A stretch of DNA of 36,670 bases from JAJYTI01 sp035302145 (GTDB lineage Bacteria > Bacteroidota > Bacteroidia > Flavobacteriales > Flavobacteriaceae): contig DATGSX010000021.1 of NCBI GenBank assembly GCA_035302145.1, forward strand, positions 1-36,670, read 5' to 3'. Both the position numbers and the translations under genes were made by a program. Positions 8,512 through 16,192 of the stretch are shown piece by piece. The notes beneath the pieces were generated by a model. That model was not told the origin of the DNA. It did no database searches and saw only the letters and a list, made by a program, of their open reading frames with translations. Every line of letters starts with the position of its first letter. Position 1 is the stretch's first letter.

Positions 8512-10074
8512 ATGATTAGAGTGTTACCAATTATTTTATTGTTTTGTAGCTTAACCACATTCGCTCATTCTCAAGAAAGTGCATACGACAGTATTGTTCG
8601 AATAACCACAAGAGAGTTAGTTAACACCGATCCTAAAAAAGCTTTAGAAAACTATCAATATTTATATGAAATATCTGAAAACGATGCACAAAGAATAAGA
8701 AGTTTAAACTTAAAAGGAGGGCTTTTATTGTATTTTGGAATTAGAGATGAGGCTTTAAATATTTTTTTAGAGTCTGAGAAACTAGCTATTAAAGAAAGAG
8801 ATTATCTAGCTTTAACAAGAATCTACGGATACGTTTCTGCAATTCATAAACAAACCAACCTGCTTTCAGCTAGCCGTCAATACCTTACAAAAGCAAGTGA
8901 AGCAAATCAGAAAATTAAAGATAAGTCTAAACAGGCAAGATTCTTTGGAAATATAGAACATGAAATTGCTAGTATTGAAGCAATTAGAGGAGAGTACCAA
9001 CTTTCATTGGAGCACCTACGAAATGCTATTAAATACTTTAAATCGGATTACATTGAAGAAGATATAAATGTTTCCCATCATTTATATAATGGCTATGGCA
9101 TGATGTCCGATATTTACCTACGTTTAATGGAATTGGATTCTTCCCTACACTATTTAGAGTTAGCTAAAGAAACTATTAATGATTTTGAAGAATCAGAGAG
9201 TCGAGTTAAAGGCAATTACTACAATTCTTTAGCAAAAATATATCTAGCAAAAAACTTACAATCGGAGGCTGAAGAGAGCTTTATTCAAGCAAAAGAAATT
9301 GCAAAGAAAAGCAACAATTCTAAACTCTTAGAAGAAGTATATGCTTCCTTAAGTGAATTTTATAAAGCCAATAATCAAGAGGCTAAAGCAGACGAGTATG
9401 CTAATTTAAACCAAGAGCTTATTACACAACATCAGATAGCCAATAATAAAGTAGCCGATATTTTATTAAATTCTATATATAAAGAACAAAGAAAAGCTAA
9501 AGCTATATCCCAAAGACAATCCATAGTAATCAACCTTCTCATTGCTATATCCATCATTTTACTTTTCTTGTTGATCTGGTATATTAATCAAAAAAGAAAG
9601 GGTGAAAAAAAGTTTCAAGAGTATATTAAAGAACTAAACAAAAACACTCACTCTGAAAATAAAATAAAAACCGATACTACGGAAGAAAGCAGTTATATCT
9701 CTAAAGAAAGAGAGCATACTATTCTAGAATCATTAAACAAACTAGAGGAATCAAACTTTCATTTAAATTCAGATGTTTCATTAAATGATTATGCTAGCAA
9801 TATAGGGGTTAATCAAAAATACATTACCTATGTTATAAGAAAACACTGGGACACTAACTTCCCTGGTTACATCAATCAATTACGAATAAATTATATAGTG
9901 AAGTTAATAAAGTCAGACTCTGTCTATTTGCAATACAAGATAAGTTATCTAGCAGATTTGTGCGGCTTTTCTTCTCATAGTAGATTTTCCGCTAACTTTA
10001 AAAAAGTTACGGGTATATCGCCTTCCACTTTTATTACAAAGGTTCGTAAGGAAAATAAGCAAGAAGCTCATTAA
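8512..10074 (+). CDS. Membrane-anchored TPR protein with C-terminal AraC-type DNA-binding domain
   Basis: From the ATG at 8512 the product has 520 residues. An N-terminal signal peptide (IRVLPIILLFCSLTTFAHS) leads to about 300 residues of TPR-like helical repeats predicted outside the cytoplasm. A transmembrane helix follows at about 337-359. The cytoplasmic part ends in an AraC/XylS helix-turn-helix domain (about 420-515) containing DYASNIGVNQKYITYVIRKH and ISYLADLCGFSSHSRFSANF. Such one-protein sensors are common in flavobacteria and are thought to link an envelope signal to transcription. The frame is open upstream to a GTG at 8425, but that start would bury the signal peptide. The target genes are unknown. 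Confidence 0.88.
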   Translation: MIRVLPIILLFCSLTTFAHSQESAYDSIVRITTRELVNTDPKKALENYQYLYEISENDAQRIRSLNLKGGLLLYFGIRDEALNIFLESEKLAIKERDYLALTRIYGYVSAIHKQTNLLSASRQYLTKASEANQKIKDKSKQARFFGNIEHEIASIEAIRGEYQLSLEHLRNAIKYFKSDYIEEDINVSHHLYNGYGMMSDIYLRLMELDSSLHYLELAKETINDFEESESRVKGNYYNSLAKIYLAKNLQSEAEESFIQAKEIAKKSNNSKLLEEVYASLSEFYKANNQEAKADEYANLNQELITQHQIANNKVADILLNSIYKEQRKAKAISQRQSIVINLLIAISIILLFLLIWYINQKRKGEKKFQEYIKELNKNTHSENKIKTDTTEESSYISKEREHTILESLNKLEESNFHLNSDVSLNDYASNIGVNQKYITYVIRKHWDTNFPGYINQLRINYIVKLIKSDSVYLQYKISYLADLCGFSSHSRFSANFKKVTGISPSTFITKVRKENKQEAH

Positions 10075-10114
10075 CCTGTTAAACCTAACAACTTTACGCA
10101 ATACACTACAACAA

Positions 10115-10711
10115 TCATTTAAAATCCAATACCCCAGCACGAATTTCAATGGGCAGATCATTTTCTTCTGGAGGAATCGGGCAAGAGTATTTAGGATTAT
10201 AAACACAATAGGGATTGTATGTTCGATTAAAGTCGATGAGAATTGTATCATCACTTGGAATGCGCAAATCCAAATATCTTCCACCGCCATAGGTTTCAAT
10301 ACCATTGGTCAAATCATAAAACGGTAGAAATAAATAATCTTCCAAACCAGGTCTACTTACAAAACTCGTGTCTCTATAGACGTTTAGTTTCAAGTCCTCA
10401 TTGTCAATAGTAAAATGAACCTCAGCATATTTTTCATAAACTGGTGTTCTTTCTGTGGTTGTAGGCATTTCAAAAGGTTCCTCTCCTGGCGTTCGGATAA
10501 ATTTCGCCTTGACAATATATTTTTCATCTATCGGAAAGAACTCTAAACCCATAAACTCTTCAAAATCCTCTTCCAATAAAATGGAAGTTTCGGGATTAAG
10601 ATATGCTTCATTTAGCTTCTCCTGTGCTTTTTTACTTTCCTTCAAACTATAAGATTCCTGGGCAAATCCAGCAATAGCAACAAAATAACACAACCAGACA
10701 ATCTTTCTCAT
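10115..10711 (-). CDS. DUF1684 domain protein, exported
   Basis: From the ATG at 10711 this gives 198 residues with a short signal peptide (MRKIVWLCYFVAIAGFAQ). The rest matches the DUF1684 family, whose hallmark is the C-terminal stretch seen here as DFNRTYNPYCVYNPKYSCP followed by PPEENDLPIEIRAG. The biochemical function of the family is not established. The frame is open much further upstream (to 10981), but only the start at 10711 places a signal peptide at the N-terminus. It converges with the AraC-type regulator (40 bases between stops) and diverges from the M1 peptidase. Confidence 0.87.
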   Translation of the reverse strand: MRKIVWLCYFVAIAGFAQESYSLKESKKAQEKLNEAYLNPETSILLEEDFEEFMGLEFFPIDEKYIVKAKFIRTPGEEPFEMPTTTERTPVYEKYAEVHFTIDNEDLKLNVYRDTSFVSRPGLEDYLFLPFYDLTNGIETYGGGRYLDLRIPSDDTILIDFNRTYNPYCVYNPKYSCPIPPEENDLPIEIRAGVLDFK

Positions 10712-11045
10712 ATTCCTTATTTTAATGTAATGCGATTGTAAGATAAAGATAATCTTCTTTGTACAACTTAGAATTATAAATTTTCGGTGTATATAGATAC
10801 CCTGAAAAAATAACAACAGAATAGTCTGTCGCTTCACTATAAGGATGAATTCTTTAAGGTAAAAAAATGGGAAGAGTATATCGCTTGCAAAGCAAAACGT
10901 ATGACTGAGTTTTAATAGACATTCATTGATTGTGGATAAATAGTAGTTCTGCCAAAAAACAGCATCTATTACTAGCTGCACTCTATCATTGTTATAAAAT
11001 CATTACCTTTACAGTCAATTTTTAAATTCATTTAAATAATATTAC
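10712..11045. other. Divergent intergenic region, no gene recognised
   Basis: This 334-base stretch lies between the DUF1684 gene (minus) and the M1 peptidase gene (plus) and should hold both promoters. Only weak boxes are visible: TATCTTTA on the minus strand (10744-10751) and TACCTTTA on the plus strand (11004-11011), each with A in place of the final G. No structured element or small gene stands out. Confidence 0.4.
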
Positions 11046-12902
11046 ATGACCAGATTTCCCCTATTATGGATTTTTGTTTTATGCATTGGGTTTACTGCCC
11101 AAGCGCAGAAATATCACAATTATGTAAAGGAGCTTTCCGATAAAGGCCGATGGAAACAACACGTAGACTACACTATGGAGGTGGATGTAGATGTGGAAAA
11201 TTTCCAATACGTAGGAAAACAAACCTTAGAGTATACTAACAACTCTCCGGACACGCTACAACGAGTATTTTATCATTTATACCTTAACGCTTTCCAACCA
11301 AATAGCGAAATGGATATTCGTTCTCGAACAATTGTAGATCCAGATGCTCGTGTACGTGATAGAATTTCGAAATTAGAGCCACATGAAATTGGTTATACAC
11401 AACCTACCAAGCTTACTCAGAACGGAAAGGAAATCAGTTATAGCGTACATGGAACCATATTACGAGTAAACTTAGACGAGCCTATTCTTCCAGGAGAAAC
11501 CACTACGTTCTACATGGAGTGGGAGTCGCAACTTCCGGTACAAATCCGTCGTTCGGGAAGAAACAACAAGGAAGGTGTAGCGTTCTCCATGACCCAGTGG
11601 TTCCCAAAAATCGCTGCTTATGACGAAGAAGGATGGCATCCAGACCCATATATCGCAAGAGAGTTTTATAGCGTATGGGGTGATTACGATGTAAAAATCA
11701 CTATCGATAGCCGTTATACCATTGGTGGTTCTGGATATTTACAGAATCCAGAAGAAATAGGACATGGTTACACTGATAAAAAAGTAAAGCATAAGAAAAA
11801 CAGCAAGCTTACTTGGCATTTTATAGCCCCAGACGTTCACGATTTTGCTTGGGGTGCCGACACAGATTTCATTCACGATATCTACGAAGGACCAAATGGA
11901 GTAGACTTACACTTTTTCTACAAAAACAATCCAGAGATCATAGAAAACTGGAAGAAACTACAGCCTAAGACCGCTGCTTTAATGGAGTTCTTCAATGAAA
12001 AAGTAGGAGAATATCCTTACAAACAATATTCAGTAATCCAAGGAGGAGATGGTGGAATGGAATATGCTATGGCTACTTTAATTACTGGTGAGCGAACCAT
12101 TGAAAGCTTGGTAGGTGTTACTGCACATGAATTGGCACACAAATGGTTCCAATTTGTTCTTGCATCCAACGAAAGTAAGTATAGCTGGTTAGACGAAGGT
12201 TTTACAAGCTATATCTCTGCTGAGGCAATGAACGTAGTAATGGATCAAAATAAAGATTTCCCACAAGACAGTAATTATGCTCGTTATTACAGCAACGCAG
12301 GTTCAGGCAAAGAAGAGCCATTAAATACACATGCCGATAGGCATGTTACCAACCGTTCGTTCTCGATAAACTCGTACAGCAAAGGAGCGGTTTTCTTAAA
12401 CCAATTAGAATATATAGTAGGAAAAGATAACTTTGACAATATCTTAAAACGCTACTACCACGACTTTAAATTCCAACATCCAAATCCAAAAGATTTCATA
12501 CGCGTAGCCGAAAAAGTCAGTGGGATGGAACTAAACTGGTATTTAGAGGATTTTGCAGAATCAACCAAAACAATTGACTATGGAATAAAAGACGTTTCTA
12601 AAAGTGAAAATGGTTTAGAAGTAACGCTAGAGCGAATTGGAATGATTGCTATGCCAATAGACTTATACGTCCGTTATGAAGACAATAGCCTTGAGCTGAT
12701 ACATATTCCATTGCGCATGATGCATGGCGTGAAAGAAAACGAAATGAATATAGAACGCACTGTTTTAGAAGAGTGGACTTGGGCACATCCAACCTACCAG
12801 TTTAACCTAGAGCGTGATAAAGCTATTCAATCTATGGTTATCGATGCTACTGGCAGGATGGCGGATATAGATTGGGAAAACAATGTATATCAAGAAGAAT
12901 AA
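11046..12902 (+). CDS. M1 family zinc aminopeptidase, exported
   Basis: This 618-residue protein begins with a signal peptide (MTRFPLLWIFVLCIGFTAQAQ) and contains the gluzincin site HELAH (His361, Glu362, His365) with the third zinc ligand Glu384 in SWLDEGF, 18 residues after His365. Upstream, GGMEYAMATLITG occupies the place of the GxMEN exopeptidase motif, with Tyr in place of Asn. M1 peptidases remove N-terminal residues from peptides, and this one probably acts in the periplasm or envelope. It stands alone and ends at a strong terminator (12926-12966). Confidence 0.93.
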   Translation: MTRFPLLWIFVLCIGFTAQAQKYHNYVKELSDKGRWKQHVDYTMEVDVDVENFQYVGKQTLEYTNNSPDTLQRVFYHLYLNAFQPNSEMDIRSRTIVDPDARVRDRISKLEPHEIGYTQPTKLTQNGKEISYSVHGTILRVNLDEPILPGETTTFYMEWESQLPVQIRRSGRNNKEGVAFSMTQWFPKIAAYDEEGWHPDPYIAREFYSVWGDYDVKITIDSRYTIGGSGYLQNPEEIGHGYTDKKVKHKKNSKLTWHFIAPDVHDFAWGADTDFIHDIYEGPNGVDLHFFYKNNPEIIENWKKLQPKTAALMEFFNEKVGEYPYKQYSVIQGGDGGMEYAMATLITGERTIESLVGVTAHELAHKWFQFVLASNESKYSWLDEGFTSYISAEAMNVVMDQNKDFPQDSNYARYYSNAGSGKEEPLNTHADRHVTNRSFSINSYSKGAVFLNQLEYIVGKDNFDNILKRYYHDFKFQHPNPKDFIRVAEKVSGMELNWYLEDFAESTKTIDYGIKDVSKSENGLEVTLERIGMIAMPIDLYVRYEDNSLELIHIPLRMMHGVKENEMNIERTVLEEWTWAHPTYQFNLERDKAIQSMVIDATGRMADIDWENNVYQEE

Positions 12903-12925
12903 ATCCCAAATATTTTACTAAGTAC

Positions 12926-12966
12926 AACAATCCCGAAGCTCTTAAAAGACTTCGGGATTGTTTTTT
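12926..12966 (+). terminator. Terminator after the M1 peptidase gene
   Basis: AACAATCCCGAAG (12926-12938) pairs perfectly with CTTCGGGATTGTT (12950-12962), an 11-base loop lies between, and T residues run through 12966. The -7 box of rnpA begins only five bases later. Confidence 0.9.
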
Positions 12967-12970
12967 AGCG

Positions 12971-12978
12971 TAAGTTTG
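12971..12978 (+). promoter_or_regulatory. Bacteroidota -7 promoter box for rnpA
   Basis: TAAGTTTG is a full match to TAnnTTTG. Four bases separate it from the rnpA ATG at 12983, the same spacing as at rbfA and queA, again implying little or no 5' leader. The upstream half of the promoter would overlap the terminator hairpin of the preceding gene. Confidence 0.5.
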
Positions 12979-12982
12979 TGCT

Positions 12983-13348
12983 ATGAGTAATAAGTTAACC
13001 AAAGACGAGCGTTTAAGGAGTAAAATTAGCATAGATGCACTCTTTAAAAAAGGGAAGGGAATTATAAAATATCCCATTAAAATGCAATATATGTCACATG
13101 ACAGGCCGGTGCATCAAGTTGCTTTTACCGCTCCTAAACGAAACTTTAAACGTGCGGTAGATCGCAATCGGATAAAACGACTAATGCGAGAGACTTATCG
13201 TACCAATAAACACATCTTATCCGAAAAAGATATTCCAGCGCAAGCTATTTTCTTTATCTATATCGGAAAAAAGATGCCAACTTATGCCAATTTAGAAAAA
13301 CGAATGAAGGGGTGTTTAAAAGAATTAAGCCATAAAGCAAAAATATAA
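12983..13348 (+). CDS. rnpA: Ribonuclease P protein component
   Basis: This small basic protein of 121 residues has the RnpA signature RNRIKRLMRE (from residue 61) and the preceding VAFTAPKRNFKRAVD. It is the protein subunit that helps the RNase P RNA process the 5' ends of tRNAs. The length is normal. The usual neighbour rpmH is absent here; the gene lies between a terminator and the 3-hydroxyanthranilate dioxygenase gene. No other start fits the family as well as MSNKLTKDERLRSK. Confidence 0.95.
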   Translation: MSNKLTKDERLRSKISIDALFKKGKGIIKYPIKMQYMSHDRPVHQVAFTAPKRNFKRAVDRNRIKRLMRETYRTNKHILSEKDIPAQAIFFIYIGKKMPTYANLEKRMKGCLKELSHKAKI

Positions 13349-13506
13349 TACTCTTGTTTTGCTAACTTTTCACAGTAGCATTCCCACAACAAATCCTTAA
13401 TAATAAGCCATTTCACCTAAGGCTTTACAACCATTCACTTCTTATTCCTAATCATTAGGGAGTTTGCTACTTGTTTTTGTACTTTTATATGAAAAAACAG
13501 ATCGTT

Positions 13507-14022
13507 ATGAAAATATCTAAACCATTCCACTTACAAAACTGGATTTCAGAGAATAGGGATTTACTTAAGCCACCAGTAGGAAATAAGAATTTATATGTAG
13601 ACTCAGGCGACTATATCGTTATGGTCGTTGGAGGTCCAAACCAAAGAAAAGACTATCACTACAATCAAACAGAAGAGTTATTTTATCAATTAGAAGGAAA
13701 CATCAAAGTCCACATTCAAGTAGATGGTGAAAAACAAACTATTGCCTTAGGACCAGGAGATATGTTTTTGCTCCCTGCAGAAATTCCACATTCGCCTGAA
13801 CGAAGTGCAGGGTCGGTAGGCTTGGTAATAGAACGAAAAAGAGCAGGCAAAGGATTTACCGATGGCTTGCTATGGTTCTGCGATAATTGCAACAACAAAT
13901 TACATGATGTGTATTTTGAACTTCACGATATAGAAAAAGATTTTTTACCACATTTCGATCACTTTAAGGAAAATAAAGAACTACAAAAATGCTCTAAGTG
14001 TGGAGAGCACCTAAGCTTTTAA
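13507..14022 (+). CDS. nbaC: 3-hydroxyanthranilate 3,4-dioxygenase
   Basis: From the ATG at 13507 the protein has 171 residues and matches bacterial 3-hydroxyanthranilate dioxygenase, a cupin enzyme that opens the ring of 3-hydroxyanthranilate in the kynurenine pathway, towards quinolinate and NAD or towards tryptophan breakdown. Catalytic iron ligands are visible as His51, Glu57 and His95, and substrate-binding arginines as Arg47 and Arg99. The C-terminal rubredoxin-like metal site is present (Cys125, Cys128, Cys162, Cys165). In-frame starts exist upstream at 13489 (ATG) and 13471 (TTG), but MKISKPFHLQNW is the usual N-terminus. No other kynurenine gene is in the window. Confidence 0.95.
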   Translation: MKISKPFHLQNWISENRDLLKPPVGNKNLYVDSGDYIVMVVGGPNQRKDYHYNQTEELFYQLEGNIKVHIQVDGEKQTIALGPGDMFLLPAEIPHSPERSAGSVGLVIERKRAGKGFTDGLLWFCDNCNNKLHDVYFELHDIEKDFLPHFDHFKENKELQKCSKCGEHLSF

Positions 14023-14138
14023 TAATCAAGCAAAAGGCACCTATAGAATCTAGATAATCTACAAAACAAAGTGAGAGCTTTAAGGTTGCTATCATTTTGT
14101 TTATATTCGCAGTACTGTGAATTAAAAATGAAATTTAT

Positions 14139-15695
14139 ATGTCAGAAATAGCAACTTCATTCGGAATAGATGAAGCTTTAAAAGAGTTAGGTATTGAAGC
14201 GTCGAACTCAGGAACTTCCACGGGAAGTGAATGGTTTTCAGGTACAGACCACATCACATCGGTTTCTCCTGTAGACAATTCAGTGATTGGTAAAGTAAGT
14301 GTAACTACGAGAGAAGATTACGATAAAGTATTGGAAACTGCCACCGAAGCATTTAAACATTGGCGTACAGTTCCAGCACCAAAGCGTGGCGATATAGTCC
14401 GTCAGTTTGGTGATGAGCTACGCAGATTAAAAGAGCCTTTAGGAAAGCTGGTTTCTTTCGAAATGGGAAAAAGCTTCCAAGAAGGTCTAGGTGAAGTGCA
14501 AGAAATGATCGATATCTGTGATTTTGCAGTTGGTCTTTCTAGACAGCTTTACGGATTAACCATGCCTTCGGAGCGCCCATCGCACCGTATGTTTGAGCAG
14601 TGGCATCCATTAGGAGTGGTTGGTATTATAAGTGCATTCAACTTCCCAGTAGCGGTATGGAGCTGGAACACAGCATTAGCTTGGGTTTGTGGAGATGTGT
14701 GTGTTTGGAAACCATCGGAAAAAACCCCATTAACTGGTATTGCATGTCAGAAAATTGCAGCCAGAGTATTTAAAGAAAATGGTTTGCCAGAAGGAATTAG
14801 CTCTCTAATTACCGGAGATTATAAAGTAGGTGAGTACTTATCGGAAGACACTAGAATTCCGTTAGTATGTGCTACAGGATCCACTCGTATGGGACGTATT
14901 GTAGCCCAGACAGTAGCCGGAAGACTTGGAAGATCTCTACTCGAATTAGGTGGAAACAACGCAATTATTGTTACGCCAGATGCCGACATTAAAATGACGG
15001 TAATCGGAGCGGTATTTGGTGCTGTAGGAACTGCAGGTCAACGCTGTACTTCTACTAGAAGACTCATCGTTCACGAAGACATTTACGATGAAGTAAAAGA
15101 TGCGCTAGTAAAGGCATACGGTCAATTAAAAATTGGAAACCCATTAGATACCAATAACCACGTAGGACCACTTATCGATAAAGATGCTGTAAACAACTAC
15201 TTAGCTGCTTTAGATAAAGTAGTAGAAGAAGGTGGAAATATCATTGTAGAAGGTGGTGTACTAGAAGGAGAAGGATACGAAAGCGGGTGCTACGTAAAAC
15301 CAGCCATTGCAGAAGCTTCTATAGAGTATGAAATTGTACAACACGAAACTTTTGCACCTGTATTATACTTATTGAAATATAGCGGTGATTTAGAAAATGC
15401 GGTTGCTATGCAAAACGGTGTAGTACAAGGGCTGTCTTCTGCTATTATGACAACCAACATGCGTGAAGCAGAAAGATTCTTGAGTGTAGAAGGTTCGGAC
15501 TGTGGTATTGCTAACGTAAACATAGGTACTAGCGGTGCAGAAATCGGTGGTGCTTTTGGAGGTGAAAAAGAAACAGGAGGCGGACGTCAGTCTGGTTCCG
15601 ATGCTTGGAAAGCCTACATGCGTCGTCAGACAAATACAGTTAACTACTCTACCGAACTGCCACTGGCACAAGGAATCAAGTTTGATCTTGACTAG
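14139..15695 (+). CDS. ALDH7-type aldehyde dehydrogenase (probable aminoadipate-semialdehyde / piperideine-6-carboxylate dehydrogenase)
   Basis: This 518-residue NAD(P)-dependent aldehyde dehydrogenase shows the catalytic Cys303 in GTAGQRCTSTRR and the general base Glu269 in LLELGGNN. The C-terminal segment GGAFGGEKETGGGRQSGSDA and the ending TELPLAQGIKFD are typical of the ALDH7 group, which oxidises alpha-aminoadipic semialdehyde in lysine breakdown. Its position 116 bases after 3-hydroxyanthranilate dioxygenase might suggest an aminomuconate-semialdehyde role, but the sequence favours ALDH7. A strong terminator follows. The family call is secure; the substrate is an inference. Confidence 0.9.
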   Translation: MSEIATSFGIDEALKELGIEASNSGTSTGSEWFSGTDHITSVSPVDNSVIGKVSVTTREDYDKVLETATEAFKHWRTVPAPKRGDIVRQFGDELRRLKEPLGKLVSFEMGKSFQEGLGEVQEMIDICDFAVGLSRQLYGLTMPSERPSHRMFEQWHPLGVVGIISAFNFPVAVWSWNTALAWVCGDVCVWKPSEKTPLTGIACQKIAARVFKENGLPEGISSLITGDYKVGEYLSEDTRIPLVCATGSTRMGRIVAQTVAGRLGRSLLELGGNNAIIVTPDADIKMTVIGAVFGAVGTAGQRCTSTRRLIVHEDIYDEVKDALVKAYGQLKIGNPLDTNNHVGPLIDKDAVNNYLAALDKVVEEGGNIIVEGGVLEGEGYESGCYVKPAIAEASIEYEIVQHETFAPVLYLLKYSGDLENAVAMQNGVVQGLSSAIMTTNMREAERFLSVEGSDCGIANVNIGTSGAEIGGAFGGEKETGGGRQSGSDAWKAYMRRQTNTVNYSTELPLAQGIKFDLD

Positions 15696-15720
15696 TAAGA
15701 GTTAATAATTTATATATTTT

Positions 15721-15765
15721 AAGTCCCCGATTGCAGAATTTGCAGTCGGGGACTTATTTTTTTTA
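15721..15765 (+). terminator. Terminator after the aldehyde dehydrogenase gene
   Basis: A 15-base stem (15721-15735 with 15741-15755, one G-U pair, GTCCCCGA core) closes a five-base loop and is followed by a long T run. Confidence 0.93.
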
Positions 15766-16192
15766 AAATTATCCGTTCGAAATAAAAACGTGCACATTAA
15801 ATAATCCTCTTAGTAATTTTGCAAACCAAAAGAAGTTATTATTAAAATCACACAAAATCCTTATTCTATTAAAAAATGATAATCTCACAGGCCATATTTG
15901 CTGTTTTAATATAATTTACTTATACTAACGATTCTCTAAATAAAGAAAAACACTTTTATGATACGTACTCCCTTTGAAATTCTTAATTTTAAGAACCAGC
16001 AATATGGCATTCTATGCAATGCACCACCGTTCTGGTGCATTGCACAGTTGGGAGTAAAGAAGCAAAGTTGATTTTTCAATTTTTAAATTTATCATAGGAG
16101 ACTTTGCTTTCCTACTTGTTTTTCATCCCGTTATTTAGTTTCTGCAGTAATTAAGAAACCGGGTTATTATTGTTCATTTAATCATTTTATAT
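15766..16192. other. Long non-coding region in front of the BCCT gene
   Basis: The first 240 bases are AT-rich with nothing recognisable. The last 180 bases hold three successive stem-loops (16015-16044, 16053-16116 and 16127-16163), described separately. No open frame of note is present. Confidence 0.6.
16015..16163 (+). ncRNA. Candidate structured 5' leader with three stem-loops
   Basis: Stem 1 is perfect over 12 bp: TGCAATGCACCA (16015-16026) pairs with 16033-16044 around a six-base loop. In stem 2, 16053-16068 pairs with 16101-16116 over 16 positions with two mismatches and one G-U; its inner part AGCAAAGT/ACTTTGCT is perfect. In stem 3, CCCG (16127-16130) plus GTTTCT (16138-16143) pair with AGAAAC and CGGG (16154-16163), leaving a seven-base bulge. 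No T run follows stem 1, so it is not a simple terminator. It could be a cis-regulatory RNA of the transporter gene at 16193. I cannot match it to a known riboswitch class. Confidence 0.35.

Noticed and set aside
13471..13506. Upstream TTG/ATG starts for the 3-hydroxyanthranilate dioxygenase
   Set aside because: The residue numbering of the iron ligands and rubredoxin cysteines matches the family when starting at 13507.
16015..16044. Terminator interpretation of the 12-bp palindrome
   Set aside because: It is followed by CAGTTGGGAG rather than a T run on the plus strand, and the preceding gene already has a strong terminator at 15721.
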